This document shows, piece by piece, positions 27,880-35,550 of a stretch of DNA of 39,460 bases. Position numbers and translations under genes: made by a program. Source of the DNA: Thiohalobacter sp. (lineage in GTDB: Bacteria > Pseudomonadota > Gammaproteobacteria > Thiohalobacterales > Thiohalobacteraceae); the NCBI RefSeq assembly GCF_027000115.1, contig NZ_JALTON010000015.1, positions 1-39,460 of the forward strand, given 5' to 3'. Under the pieces are notes generated by a model. The model was not told the DNA's origin, did no database searches, and saw only the letters and a list, made by a program, of their open reading frames with translations. Within the stretch, counting starts at the first letter, position 1. Each line of letters opens with the position of its first letter.

Positions 27880-27910
27880 GATTCATAACTGTATGTGTAA
27901 GCTATGAATC
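27880..27910. promoter_or_regulatory. Palindrome across the glycerate kinase start codon
   Basis: GATTCATA (27880-27887) and TATGAATC (27903-27910) are a perfect 8-bp inverted repeat with 15 bp between them, in a locally AT-rich stretch. The second arm contains the ATG of the kinase gene. It could be a repressor operator or an RNA hairpin hiding the start. Confidence 0.45.
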
Positions 27911-29145
27911 CTGCTACGCATCTGCGTCACCGGTTGCTGGATCTGTTCCAGGTGGGCCTGGCGGCCGTGGCCGGCGATCGGGTGACCCGCGAGGCCCTGG
28001 CCGGGGGACGCGCCCGCCCCGTGCATCTGCTGGCCGTGGGCAAGGCGGCGGCTGCCATGGCGGCCGGGGCGCTGCAGGCGCTCGAGGGTCGGGTCGAGCG
28101 CGGGCTGGTGGTGGTTCCGCATGGCTATCCCGCCGAGGGACTGGAGGCGCTGCGGGTGCTGACGGCGGGACACCCGCTGCCCGATGCCGACAGCCTGGCG
28201 GCAGGCGCCGCCGCCCGCGACTTCGCGGCCGCCGTGCCGCCGGATCGCGAGCTGCTGGTGCTGCTCTCGGGCGGGGCGTCTGCGCTGATGGAGGCACTGC
28301 CGCCGGGCATGACGCTCGATGACCTGCGGCGGCTCACCGAATGGATGCTCGGCAGCGGGCTGGACATCCACGCCATGAACCGTGTTCGCCAGGCCGTGTC
28401 CCGCATCAAGGGTGGCGGTCTGGCCCGCTGTCTGCGCACGCCGCACGCCGAGGTACTGCTGATATCGGACGTTCCGGACGACGATCCCGCGGCCATCGGC
28501 TCCGGTCCCCTTCATGCGCCCCTGGACGGTCCGTTGCCGGCAGTGCCCGAGGCATTGAGCCGCTGGGTGCGCGAGGATGCGCCGGCCGGTACGCGCCCGC
28601 TGATTCCGCACCGTGTCATTGCCTCGGTGGATGATGCCCTGGCGGCCATCGCGGCCGAGGCCGGGCGCATGGGCCTGCGCTGCCGGCGTGTGCCCGGCCG
28701 CTTCTCCGGCAATGCCGAGACCCTCGGGCGCCGCTTTGCCACCGAACTGGTCGAGGGCCCGCCGCAACTGTGGCTGGCGGGGGGCGAATCGAACGTGCAT
28801 CTGCCGCCGCATCCCGGCCGGGGCGGACGCAACCAGCATCTGGCGCTGGCGGCAGCCAGGGTGCTGGCCGGCGTGGGCGACTGTGCCCTGCTGGCTGCGG
28901 GAACCGACGGTCGGGACGGGCCGACACCGGATGCCGGTGCCCTGGTCGACGGCGGCACGATCGCGCGGGGCCGGGCGCAGGGACTGGATCCCGAGGCGGC
29001 GCTGGCGGCGGCCGATGCCGGCCGCTTTCTGGAGGCGAGCGGGGATCTGCTGCACACGGGCCCGACCGGCACCAATGTCGCCGATCTGGTGCTCGGCCTG
29101 CGGCAGCCCGGCGTTGACGTACAATGCAGCCATGAGTGCCGATGA
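27904..29145 (+). CDS. Glycerate 2-kinase (DUF4147/MOFRL family)
   Basis: Phosphorylates D-glycerate to 2-phosphoglycerate, linking photorespiratory-type or glyoxylate carbon to glycolysis. 413 aa, with the two-domain layout of the family: VGKAAAAMAAGALQ near 42, LLVLLSGGASALMEAL near 118, INRVR-like MNRVRQAVSRIKGGGLAR near 158, LLISDVPDDDPAAIGSGP near 185, then the MOFRL domain with WLAGGESNVHL and LAAGTDGRDGPTPDAGALVDG near 340. No Shine-Dalgarno is visible before ATG 27904, and a palindrome spans it. It overlaps the next gene by 14 bp. Confidence 0.88.
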   Translation: MNPATHLRHRLLDLFQVGLAAVAGDRVTREALAGGRARPVHLLAVGKAAAAMAAGALQALEGRVERGLVVVPHGYPAEGLEALRVLTAGHPLPDADSLAAGAAARDFAAAVPPDRELLVLLSGGASALMEALPPGMTLDDLRRLTEWMLGSGLDIHAMNRVRQAVSRIKGGGLARCLRTPHAEVLLISDVPDDDPAAIGSGPLHAPLDGPLPAVPEALSRWVREDAPAGTRPLIPHRVIASVDDALAAIAAEAGRMGLRCRRVPGRFSGNAETLGRRFATELVEGPPQLWLAGGESNVHLPPHPGRGGRNQHLALAAARVLAGVGDCALLAAGTDGRDGPTPDAGALVDGGTIARGRAQGLDPEAALAAADAGRFLEASGDLLHTGPTGTNVADLVLGLRQPGVDVQCSHECR

Positions 29146-29995
29146 GCTGTTCCCCCGTGCCGCCGCGGCGCTGGCGGCAAGTGACCCCGACGACAAGTGC
29201 CGCCTCACCGCCGCTGCGGTCGCCGATCTGGCGGCAGGGCGACTCGCGGTGCATCCCGAGCGGGCCGGCGGCGCGCTGGACAGGCCGGGGCGGCCGCCGC
29301 GGCCGCAACTGGTGCCGCCCAAGCGGGTGCCGCGGCGCCGGCTGGGCTCGGTCCAGGGGCGTGCCGCCCTGCTGCATGCCATTGCCCACATCGAGTTCAA
29401 TGCCATCAATCTCGCCTGGGATGCCGTGTGTCGCTTCCCGGGCCTGCCCGAGGCCTATTACCGCGACTGGGCGCGGGTGGCGGGCGAGGAGGCCGAGCAC
29501 TTCGGCCTGTTGCGTGCGCGGCTGCGGGCGCTCAGATTCGACTATGGCGACTTCCCGGCCCACGACGGGCTGTGGCAGATGGCGCTGGACACCCGGGACG
29601 ATCCCCTGATCCGCATGGCGCTGGTGCCGCGGGTGCTGGAAGCGCGCGGCCTGGATGTCACGCCGGGCATGATGGCGCGGCTGGCCGAGGCGGGCGACCG
29701 GGAAAGCGTGGCGGCGCTGGAGATCATCCTGCGCGACGAGGTGGGCCACGTCGAGATCGGTACCCGCTGGTTCCGCCACCTGTGCGCCGAGCGCGGGCTG
29801 GAACCCGAGGCCACCTTCGAGGGTCTTCTGAACGAACATCTCGCGGGGCGGGTCAAGGGCCCGTTCCATGTCGAGGCCCGCCTGCGCGCGGGCTTCACCG
29901 AATCCGAAATGGCCAGGCTGGAGGCGCTGGCCGAGCGCAGCGCGGATACGCAGACGGCCAGGGAACCGGCGGACGTGTCCGGGGAGTTGTCGTGA
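29132..29995 (+). CDS. DUF455 ferritin-like protein
   Basis: 287 aa. Ferritin-like helical-bundle residues for a di-iron or similar metal site are visible: AIAHIEFNAINLAWDA near 88, REEAEHF-like GEEAEHFGLLRARL near 120, LEARGLDVTPGM near 172, and DEVGHVEIGTRWF near 207. The precise reaction of DUF455 proteins is not established. Relatives include MiaE-like and other redox ferritin-like enzymes. The start overlaps the kinase end by 14 bp and its stop overlaps the next start (GTGA), so the three genes form one coupled unit. Confidence 0.85.
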   Translation: MSADELFPRAAAALAASDPDDKCRLTAAAVADLAAGRLAVHPERAGGALDRPGRPPRPQLVPPKRVPRRRLGSVQGRAALLHAIAHIEFNAINLAWDAVCRFPGLPEAYYRDWARVAGEEAEHFGLLRARLRALRFDYGDFPAHDGLWQMALDTRDDPLIRMALVPRVLEARGLDVTPGMMARLAEAGDRESVAALEIILRDEVGHVEIGTRWFRHLCAERGLEPEATFEGLLNEHLAGRVKGPFHVEARLRAGFTESEMARLEALAERSADTQTAREPADVSGELS

Positions 29996-30705
29996 AGGTG
30001 AAGTATCCGGGTCTGCTGTTGGGATGCGTACTGGGTCTGGTGCTGTCCGTACCGGCGCTTGCGGCCGAGGCCGCCGGTGGTTCGGTCGAGGCCGTCATGC
30101 TGCTCTATCAGGAGCGCGAGCCGGGGACGGATGTCTACCCGGTGCGGGTACTGGTGACGCCCGACTATCTGCGTATCGACGACAACCGCGACGGCAGCGA
30201 CTTCGTGCTGTTCGAGCGCCATAGCGGGCGGGTGACCAGCGTGGCGCACGAGACACGGACCCTGGTGCGCATCGAGCGGTTCGACTTCGATCGCGCCGCC
30301 GCACCCGATTACCGGGTCGATCTCGACCTGGCCGAGGATGCGCCGCCGATTGGCGGTTACGCGGTGAGCGAGTACCGGCTGCATGCTGGCGACACCCTGT
30401 GTGCCGATGCCTCGGTGGTGCCGGGCCTGCTGGGTGATGCGGCGCGGGCGCTCGCCGCCTACGAGCGGGTGCTGGCGGGGCGGCAGTTCCGGGACCTGGA
30501 CAAGACGCCGGCGGAATTCCGCACGCCCTGCTACCTGGCCAACTACGTCTATGCCGGCGACCGCATGGCCGCAGCGGGGCTGCCGGTGCGCATGCGCATC
30601 CGCGATGGCCGCGAGCGGCTGCTGGTCGATTACGCGCCGCGGATCAGCGTGGCCAGCGAGCTGTTCGAGATCCCCGAGGGTTACGAGCTGTTGCAGTTGC
30701 CCTGA
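29992..30705 (+). CDS. Exported protein of unknown function
   Basis: 237 aa with a clear signal peptide (VKVKYPGLLLGCVLGLVLSVPALA, likely cut after ALA at 24). The mature part is beta-rich and hydrophilic: VEAVMLLYQEREPGTDVYPVRVLVTPDYLRID, then a run resembling lipoprotein-carrier-like folds (SDFVLFERHSGRVTSVAHETRTLV). Two cysteines, near 138 and 180, could form a disulfide. Not assigned to a family. Start GTG 29992 overlaps the DUF455 stop and has GGGGAG upstream. It ends 3 bp from lpxH, which converges. Confidence 0.75.
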   Translation: MKVKYPGLLLGCVLGLVLSVPALAAEAAGGSVEAVMLLYQEREPGTDVYPVRVLVTPDYLRIDDNRDGSDFVLFERHSGRVTSVAHETRTLVRIERFDFDRAAAPDYRVDLDLAEDAPPIGGYAVSEYRLHAGDTLCADASVVPGLLGDAARALAAYERVLAGRQFRDLDKTPAEFRTPCYLANYVYAGDRMAAAGLPVRMRIRDGRERLLVDYAPRISVASELFEIPEGYELLQLP

Positions 30706-30708
30706 GCC

Positions 30709-31458
30709 TTACCCGAGCAGCGCACCGTCGGCGCCGACTTCGAGCAGCCGGCAATCGTCGGCCGTGCACAGCAGCGCACTGCCGGTCTGGTACCAGTCCC
30801 CTAGGACGATGCGCTGGGCGGGCCGGCCGGCCACCTCGAGCCGGTGCAGGGCAGGACGGTGGGTATGGCCGTGGATCAGCCGGTCGACGCCCTGTTCGGC
30901 CAGTGCCCGGACCACGGCCTCCGCATTCACGTCCATGATCTCGGCCGCCTTGCCGGCCGTTTCCGTCTTCGAGGTCTCGCGCAGACTCGTCGCGATGGCG
31001 CGGCGCTCGGCCAGTGGCCGTGCCAGGAAGGCGGCCTGCCAGTCCGGATTGCGCACCTGGGCGCGAAAGGCCTGATAGTCGACATCGTCGGCGCACAGGG
31101 TATCGCCGTGCATGAGCAGGGTAGGGCGGCCGTACAGGTCGATGACCGAGGGGTCGGCCAGCAGCCGGGCGCCGGTACGCTGGGCAAAGCGATCGCCGAG
31201 CAGGAAGTCCCGGTTGCCGTGCATTACGGAAAGCGGCACGCCCCGCGCGCTCAGAGCGGCGAGATCCTCGAGCACCGTGAGCAGCACCGGATCATCCTCG
31301 TCATCGCCGATCCAGGCCTCGAACAGGTCGCCGAGGATGTAGAGGCCATCGCAGGCCTCGGCATCGATGCCGGCCAGAAAGCGCCGGAACAGCGCCAGCA
31401 TGTGCGGGCGCTGCGGGTCCAGGTGCAGATCGGAGATGAACAGGGTGTGGCGGGGCAT
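30709..31458 (-). CDS. lpxH: UDP-2,3-diacylglucosamine diphosphatase
   Basis: Cleaves UDP-2,3-diacylglucosamine to lipid X in lipid A synthesis, at the cytoplasmic face of the inner membrane. 249 aa calcineurin-like phosphoesterase with all metal motifs: LFISDLHLD (near 7-13), LGDLFEAWIGDD (near 43), MHGNRDFLLGD (near 80), MHGDTLCADD (near 115) and HGHTHRPALH (near 197). Probably co-transcribed with the cyclophilin gene upstream, the common ppi-lpxH pairing, with a small hairpin between them. Confidence 0.96.
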   Translation of the reverse strand: MPRHTLFISDLHLDPQRPHMLALFRRFLAGIDAEACDGLYILGDLFEAWIGDDEDDPVLLTVLEDLAALSARGVPLSVMHGNRDFLLGDRFAQRTGARLLADPSVIDLYGRPTLLMHGDTLCADDVDYQAFRAQVRNPDWQAAFLARPLAERRAIATSLRETSKTETAGKAAEIMDVNAEAVVRALAEQGVDRLIHGHTHRPALHRLEVAGRPAQRIVLGDWYQTGSALLCTADDCRLLEVGADGALLG

Positions 31459-31465
31459 GACGGCG

Positions 31466-31487
31466 GCCGCACCCCGGAGGGTGCGGC
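31466..31487 (-). terminator. Hairpin between cyclophilin and lpxH genes
   Basis: A perfect 9-bp GC stem (GCCGCACCC/GGGTGCGGC) with a CGGA loop in the 39-bp gap. No T-run follows on the minus strand, so it is more likely a pause, partial terminator or mRNA-stabilising structure than a full stop. Confidence 0.45.
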
Positions 31488-31497
31488 GCGGGCGGCC

Positions 31498-32088
31498 TCA
31501 GTCCTCGACGGTGACCTTTTCGATGATCACCGGCTCCTGCGGCACGTCCTGATGGCCGCTGGGATGGGTGCCGGTGGCCACCTTCTCGATGGCGTGCACC
31601 ACGTCCATGCCTTCCACCACCTTGCCGAACACACAGTAGCCCCAGCCCTGTGGCGTGGGGGCGCTGAAGTCCAGGAAGCTGTTGTCCTTCACGTTGATGA
31701 AGAACTGGGCGGTGGCCGAGTGCGGGTCCGGCGTGCGCGCCATGGCGATGGTGCCGGTTTCGTTGTGCAGGCCGTTGTCGGCCTCGTTCCTGATCGGGGC
31801 GCGCGTCGGCTTCTGCGACATGTCGGGGGTGAAGCCGCCGCCCTGGATCATGAAGCCGGGGATGACGCGGTGGAAGATGGTGCCGTCGTAGAAGCCCGAG
31901 CGGGCGTACTCGAGAAAGTTGGCGACGGTTTCCGGGGCCTTTTCGGCGTCGAGTTCGAGGACGATGTCGCCCTTGTTGGTCTGCATGCGTACGGTCACGG
32001 TGGCTTTCTCCGGGGTCTCGGCCGCGGCTGCCGGCGCGGCGCAAACGAGGAACAGGGGCAGCAGCAGGGCGGCGAACAGTCGATGCAT
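31498..32088 (-). CDS. ppiA: Periplasmic peptidyl-prolyl cis-trans isomerase (cyclophilin)
   Basis: Cyclophilin-type proline isomerase assisting envelope protein folding. 196 aa with a signal peptide ([22 protein letters not shown], cut near residue 23). Catalytic-fold motifs: [15 protein letters not shown] (near 76-90), [25 protein letters not shown] (near 124-140), and [15 protein letters not shown]. The bacterial type lacks the eukaryotic insert. Export is inferred from the leader, hence PpiA rather than the cytoplasmic PpiB. Confidence 0.93.
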   Translation of the reverse strand: MHRLFAALLLPLFLVCAAPAAAAETPEKATVTVRMQTNKGDIVLELDAEKAPETVANFLEYARSGFYDGTIFHRVIPGFMIQGGGFTPDMSQKPTRAPIRNEADNGLHNETGTIAMARTPDPHSATAQFFINVKDNSFLDFSAPTPQGWGYCVFGKVVEGMDVVHAIEKVATGTHPSGHQDVPQEPVIIEKVTVED

Positions 32089-32204
32089 GGTGCGCGGCCT
32101 TCCAGTTTTCGGGTTCCGGCATGATACCGGCTCGGGCGCCGCGCTTCATCCCTGGCGGGGTGCGGGATGTGCGGGACAGCGGTTGATAGTAAGATGCCGC
32201 GGTC

Positions 32205-33686
32205 ATGATCCCGAGCGCCCCCGTCACCCGCTTTGCCCCCAGCCCCACCGGCGAACTGCATCTGGGCAATGTACGCACTGCGTTGTTCAACTGGCTGCTG
32301 GCACGGGCCGGAAAGGGCCGCTTCCTGCTGCGCATCGAGGATACCGACCGCGAACGGAGTGAGGAACGCTTCGTCGGGCAACTGGTCGAGGATCTGCGCT
32401 GGCTCGGCCTGGACTGGGACGAGGGGCCGGAGCGGGAAGGGGCTGCCGGCCCCTGTCGCCAGTCGGCGCGCGACGACCTGTACCGCCCCCTGTTCGAGCG
32501 TCTCGAGGCCGCCGGCCTGGCCTATCCCTGCTTCTGCACACCGGAGGCGCTGGCCCGGGCGCGGACCGCACAGATGGCGGACGGCCGGCCGCCGCGCTAT
32601 CCGGGCACCTGTGCCCGGCTGACCCCCGAACAGCGCGCCGAACGGCTGGCGGAGGGGCGCCGACCGACACTGCGCTTTCGCGTGCCCCCGGGGCGCGAGA
32701 TCGGGTTCGAGGATCTGGTTCGTGGGCCGCAGGTCTTCGCCAGCGACGACATCGGCGACTTCGTCATCCGGCGGGCCGACGGCAGCGCCGCCTTCTTCTT
32801 CGGCAATGCGGTCGACGATGCGCTGATGGGCGTGACCCATGTCCTGCGGGGTGAGGATCACCTGGCGAACACGCCGCGCCAGTTGCTGCTGCTGGAGGCC
32901 CTGGAGCTGGTCGCGCCGGCCTATGGCCATCTGCCGCTGATCCTGGGCGAGGACGGGGCGCCCCTGTCCAAGCGCAACGGCAGCGAAACCATTCGCGCCC
33001 TGCGCGATACCGGCTACCTGCCGGCAGCCATCGTCAACCACCTCGCGAGGCTGGGACAGGCGCTGGCAGATGATCCGGGACTGCTGTCGCTGGAGGTGCT
33101 GGCGGCGCGGTTCGACCTCGATCGCCTGGGACGTTCCCCGGCACGGCACGACCCGCAGCAGCTGCTGCACTGGCAGAAGGCCGCCATTGCCGCCGCGACC
33201 GATGCCGAGCTGTGGGACTGGCTGCGCGGGCGCTGCTTCGCCGACGGCCACTGCATCGAGGACCTGGTGCCGCCCGAGCGGGCACTCGAGTTCGTCCATG
33301 CGGTGCGGGACAATATCACGCTGCCGGTCGATGCCCATGTCTGGGCGGGTGACCTGTTCGCGGAAACCGGGCACCATGCCCCGGACGCCCGGGCCGAGAT
33401 CCTGGCGGCCGGTGCCGGGTTCTTCGCGCAGGCGCTGGCCTGTTTCGATGCCGGCAGTGGTTTCCGCGACTTCACCCGGGATCTGTCGGCGGCCACGGGC
33501 AGGAAGGGCCGGGCGCTTTACCTGCCGCTGCGGGCGGCGCTGACTGGGGAGCTTGCCGACCCCGAGCGCGGCAGCCTCTGGCGCGAGGGCCCGGAACTGG
33601 GCCGGCTGTGGCCGTTGCTGGGGCCGGAGCGCATTGCGCGGCGGCTGCGGCTGGCCCGTGATGTCTGTCTCAACGAGCGAGAGTAG
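32205..33686 (+). CDS. gltX: Glutamyl-tRNA synthetase
   Basis: Class I synthetase charging tRNA-Glu. 493 aa, a full-length enzyme rather than the short queuosine-type GluQ. The HIGH box is [13 protein letters not shown] (10-22) and the KMSKS box is LSKRNGS (near 250), replacing the more usual KRHG. A CFC...YPGTC pair (near 109 and 133) suggests bound zinc. The C-terminal anticodon domain looks divergent, so it could be a second GltX with altered tRNA choice; whether another gltX exists elsewhere cannot be seen. No strong ribosome binding site precedes ATG 32205. cysS follows after 4 bp. Confidence 0.9.
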   Translation: MIPSAPVTRFAPSPTGELHLGNVRTALFNWLLARAGKGRFLLRIEDTDRERSEERFVGQLVEDLRWLGLDWDEGPEREGAAGPCRQSARDDLYRPLFERLEAAGLAYPCFCTPEALARARTAQMADGRPPRYPGTCARLTPEQRAERLAEGRRPTLRFRVPPGREIGFEDLVRGPQVFASDDIGDFVIRRADGSAAFFFGNAVDDALMGVTHVLRGEDHLANTPRQLLLLEALELVAPAYGHLPLILGEDGAPLSKRNGSETIRALRDTGYLPAAIVNHLARLGQALADDPGLLSLEVLAARFDLDRLGRSPARHDPQQLLHWQKAAIAAATDAELWDWLRGRCFADGHCIEDLVPPERALEFVHAVRDNITLPVDAHVWAGDLFAETGHHAPDARAEILAAGAGFFAQALACFDAGSGFRDFTRDLSAATGRKGRALYLPLRAALTGELADPERGSLWREGPELGRLWPLLGPERIARRLRLARDVCLNERE

Positions 33687-33690
33687 AAAC

Positions 33691-35073
33691 ATGCTGCATG
33701 TGTACAACAGTCTGACCCGGCGCAAGGAACCCTTCGAGCCGCTCGAACCCGGCAGGGTGCGCATGTACGTCTGCGGCATGACCGTCTACGACTACTGCCA
33801 TCTGGGCCATGCCCGGGTGCTGGTGGTGTTCGATGTCATCGTGCGCTACCTGCGCGAGCTGGGTTTCGACGTGACCTATGTCCGCAACATCACCGACATC
33901 GACGACAAGATCATCCGTCGCGCCAGCGAGAACGGCGAGCCTTTCGAGCGGCTGACACAGCGCTTCATCGAGGCCATGCACGAGGATGCCGCGGCGCTGG
34001 GCGTGCTGCCGCCCGACCATGAGCCGCGTGCCACGGCCTCGATGGATGACATCATCCGCATGATCGAAACCCTGGTGGCCAAGGGTTATGCCTATCAGGC
34101 CGACAATGGCGATGTCTACTACGATGTCAGTTGCTTCGAGGGCTACGGCCAGCTTTCCGGCGAGCGTCCCGATGACCTGCGGGCCGGCGCCCGCATCGAG
34201 GTGGACGAGGCCAAGGACGACCCGCTGGACTTCGTGCTGTGGAAGGCGGCCAAGCCCGGCGAACCGAGCTGGCCGTCGCCCTGGGGCGAGGGGCGTCCGG
34301 GCTGGCACATCGAGTGCTCGGCCATGTCCACCCGCTGCCTGGGCGACCATTTCGACATCCATGGCGGGGGCATGGACCTCAAGTTTCCCCATCACGAGAA
34401 CGAGATCGCCCAGTCCGAGGCCGCCACCGGGCACAAATTCGTCAACTACTGGATCCACAACGGCTTCATCCAGGTGGACGAGGAGAAGATGTCCAAGTCG
34501 CTGGGCAATTTCTTCACCGTGCGCGAGGTGCTGGGCCGCTACCAGCCGGAGGTGGTGCGTTTCTTTATCCTCTCCAGCCACTACCGCAGCCCGCTCAACT
34601 ACAGCGAGGACAATCTCGACCAGGCCCGCAGCGGGCTGGACCGGCTGTACACTGCGCTGCGGGGCGCCCGGCCCGACGAGGGCGAGATGCTGCCCGACTT
34701 CCTGCTGCGCTTCCGCGACGCCATGGACGATGATTTCAACACCCCCGAGGCCATCGCCCTGCTGTTCGAACTGGCCCGCGACCTCAATCGTGCCAAGGAG
34801 CAGGACGCCCCGGAGGCGGCCGACCTGGCCGCCACTCTGCGCGGGCTGGGCAGCATCCTCGGGCTGCTGCAGGCGGATCCCCAGCTATATTTACGGGGTG
34901 GTGGCGCGCCGGAGGGGCTGAGCGACGCCGAGATCGAGGCCCTGCTCGCGGCCCGCGCCGAGGCCCGCGCGCGCAAGGACTGGGCCGAATCCGACCGCAT
35001 TCGCGACCAGCTCCGCGACGCCGGCATCCTGCTGGAGGACGGTCCCCGGGGCACGAGCTGGCGTCGCGCCTGA
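33691..35073 (+). CDS. cysS: Cysteinyl-tRNA synthetase
   Basis: Charges tRNA-Cys. 460 aa, class [25 protein letters not shown] contains the zinc cysteine and the HLGH form of the HIGH box (near 27-45). WHIECSAMS and [10 protein letters not shown] give further zinc ligands, and [10 protein letters not shown] (near 265) is the second signature. The ATG at 33691 fits the family start, with GAGAG upstream; an earlier in-frame start would run into gltX. Adjacent to gltX, hinting at shared expression. Confidence 0.97.
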   Translation: MLHVYNSLTRRKEPFEPLEPGRVRMYVCGMTVYDYCHLGHARVLVVFDVIVRYLRELGFDVTYVRNITDIDDKIIRRASENGEPFERLTQRFIEAMHEDAAALGVLPPDHEPRATASMDDIIRMIETLVAKGYAYQADNGDVYYDVSCFEGYGQLSGERPDDLRAGARIEVDEAKDDPLDFVLWKAAKPGEPSWPSPWGEGRPGWHIECSAMSTRCLGDHFDIHGGGMDLKFPHHENEIAQSEAATGHKFVNYWIHNGFIQVDEEKMSKSLGNFFTVREVLGRYQPEVVRFFILSSHYRSPLNYSEDNLDQARSGLDRLYTALRGARPDEGEMLPDFLLRFRDAMDDDFNTPEAIALLFELARDLNRAKEQDAPEAADLAATLRGLGSILGLLQADPQLYLRGGGAPEGLSDAEIEALLAARAEARARKDWAESDRIRDQLRDAGILLEDGPRGTSWRRA

Positions 35074-35163
35074 GGATTCAAGAAAGCCGGTCACCGGCCG
35101 CTGGTTCAGTCGAACGTGGATTGCCGAAAATCCCTTTATTTATTTGTGGTTGTGGGGTGTGTT

Positions 35164-35550
35164 GTGAGTGACCGAGGTTACCGCGCGCTGGTCGGGACGC
35201 TGCTCCTGCTGGGCCTGTACCTGGAACGGCCGGAGATCGTCTGGGGGCTGATCGGCCTGATGCTGTTCGAGGGGGTGACCAATTTCCGCCTGCCGCTGGT
35301 GCTGCAGAGCCTGTTCGGGAGTGAGCCGGGCCCGGACAGCCAGGAGCCGGATATCGGCGTTGCCCGGATCGCCTTCGACGCCGAGCGCGCCTGGCGGCTG
35401 GTGGTGGCGACCCTGCTGTTCCTCTCCTATCACCAGCTTTCCGAGCAGCTCTGGTTTTTCCCCTGGTTCATGGGCTTTGCCATCCTGGGTGCCGGGATCA
35501 GCGGTGTCTGCCCGGTGCTGATGGCGCTCAAGGCGTTGCGCTTTCGATGA
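35164..35550 (+). CDS. DUF2892-like integral membrane protein
   Basis: 128 aa from GTG 35164 (an earlier GTG at 35116 is possible but would add a hydrophobic leader of low likelihood). Four hydrophobic segments are seen near 7-20, 24-38, 76-92 and 100-120. The end, FMGFAILGAGISGVCPVLMALKAL, matches the G-x-CP signature of DUF2892/YgaP-type membrane domains. Function unknown. Its stop overlaps the next start (ATGA), so it is translationally coupled to a c-di-GMP protein and may help to anchor or sense for it. Confidence 0.75.
   Translation: MSDRGYRALVGTLLLLGLYLERPEIVWGLIGLMLFEGVTNFRLPLVLQSLFGSEPGPDSQEPDIGVARIAFDAERAWRLVVATLLFLSYHQLSEQLWFFPWFMGFAILGAGISGVCPVLMALKALRFR

Noticed and set aside
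35074-35110. GCCGGT/ACCGGC palindrome after cysS as a terminator
   Set aside because: The stem is only 6 bp with a 1-nt centre and no T-run; too weak to call.
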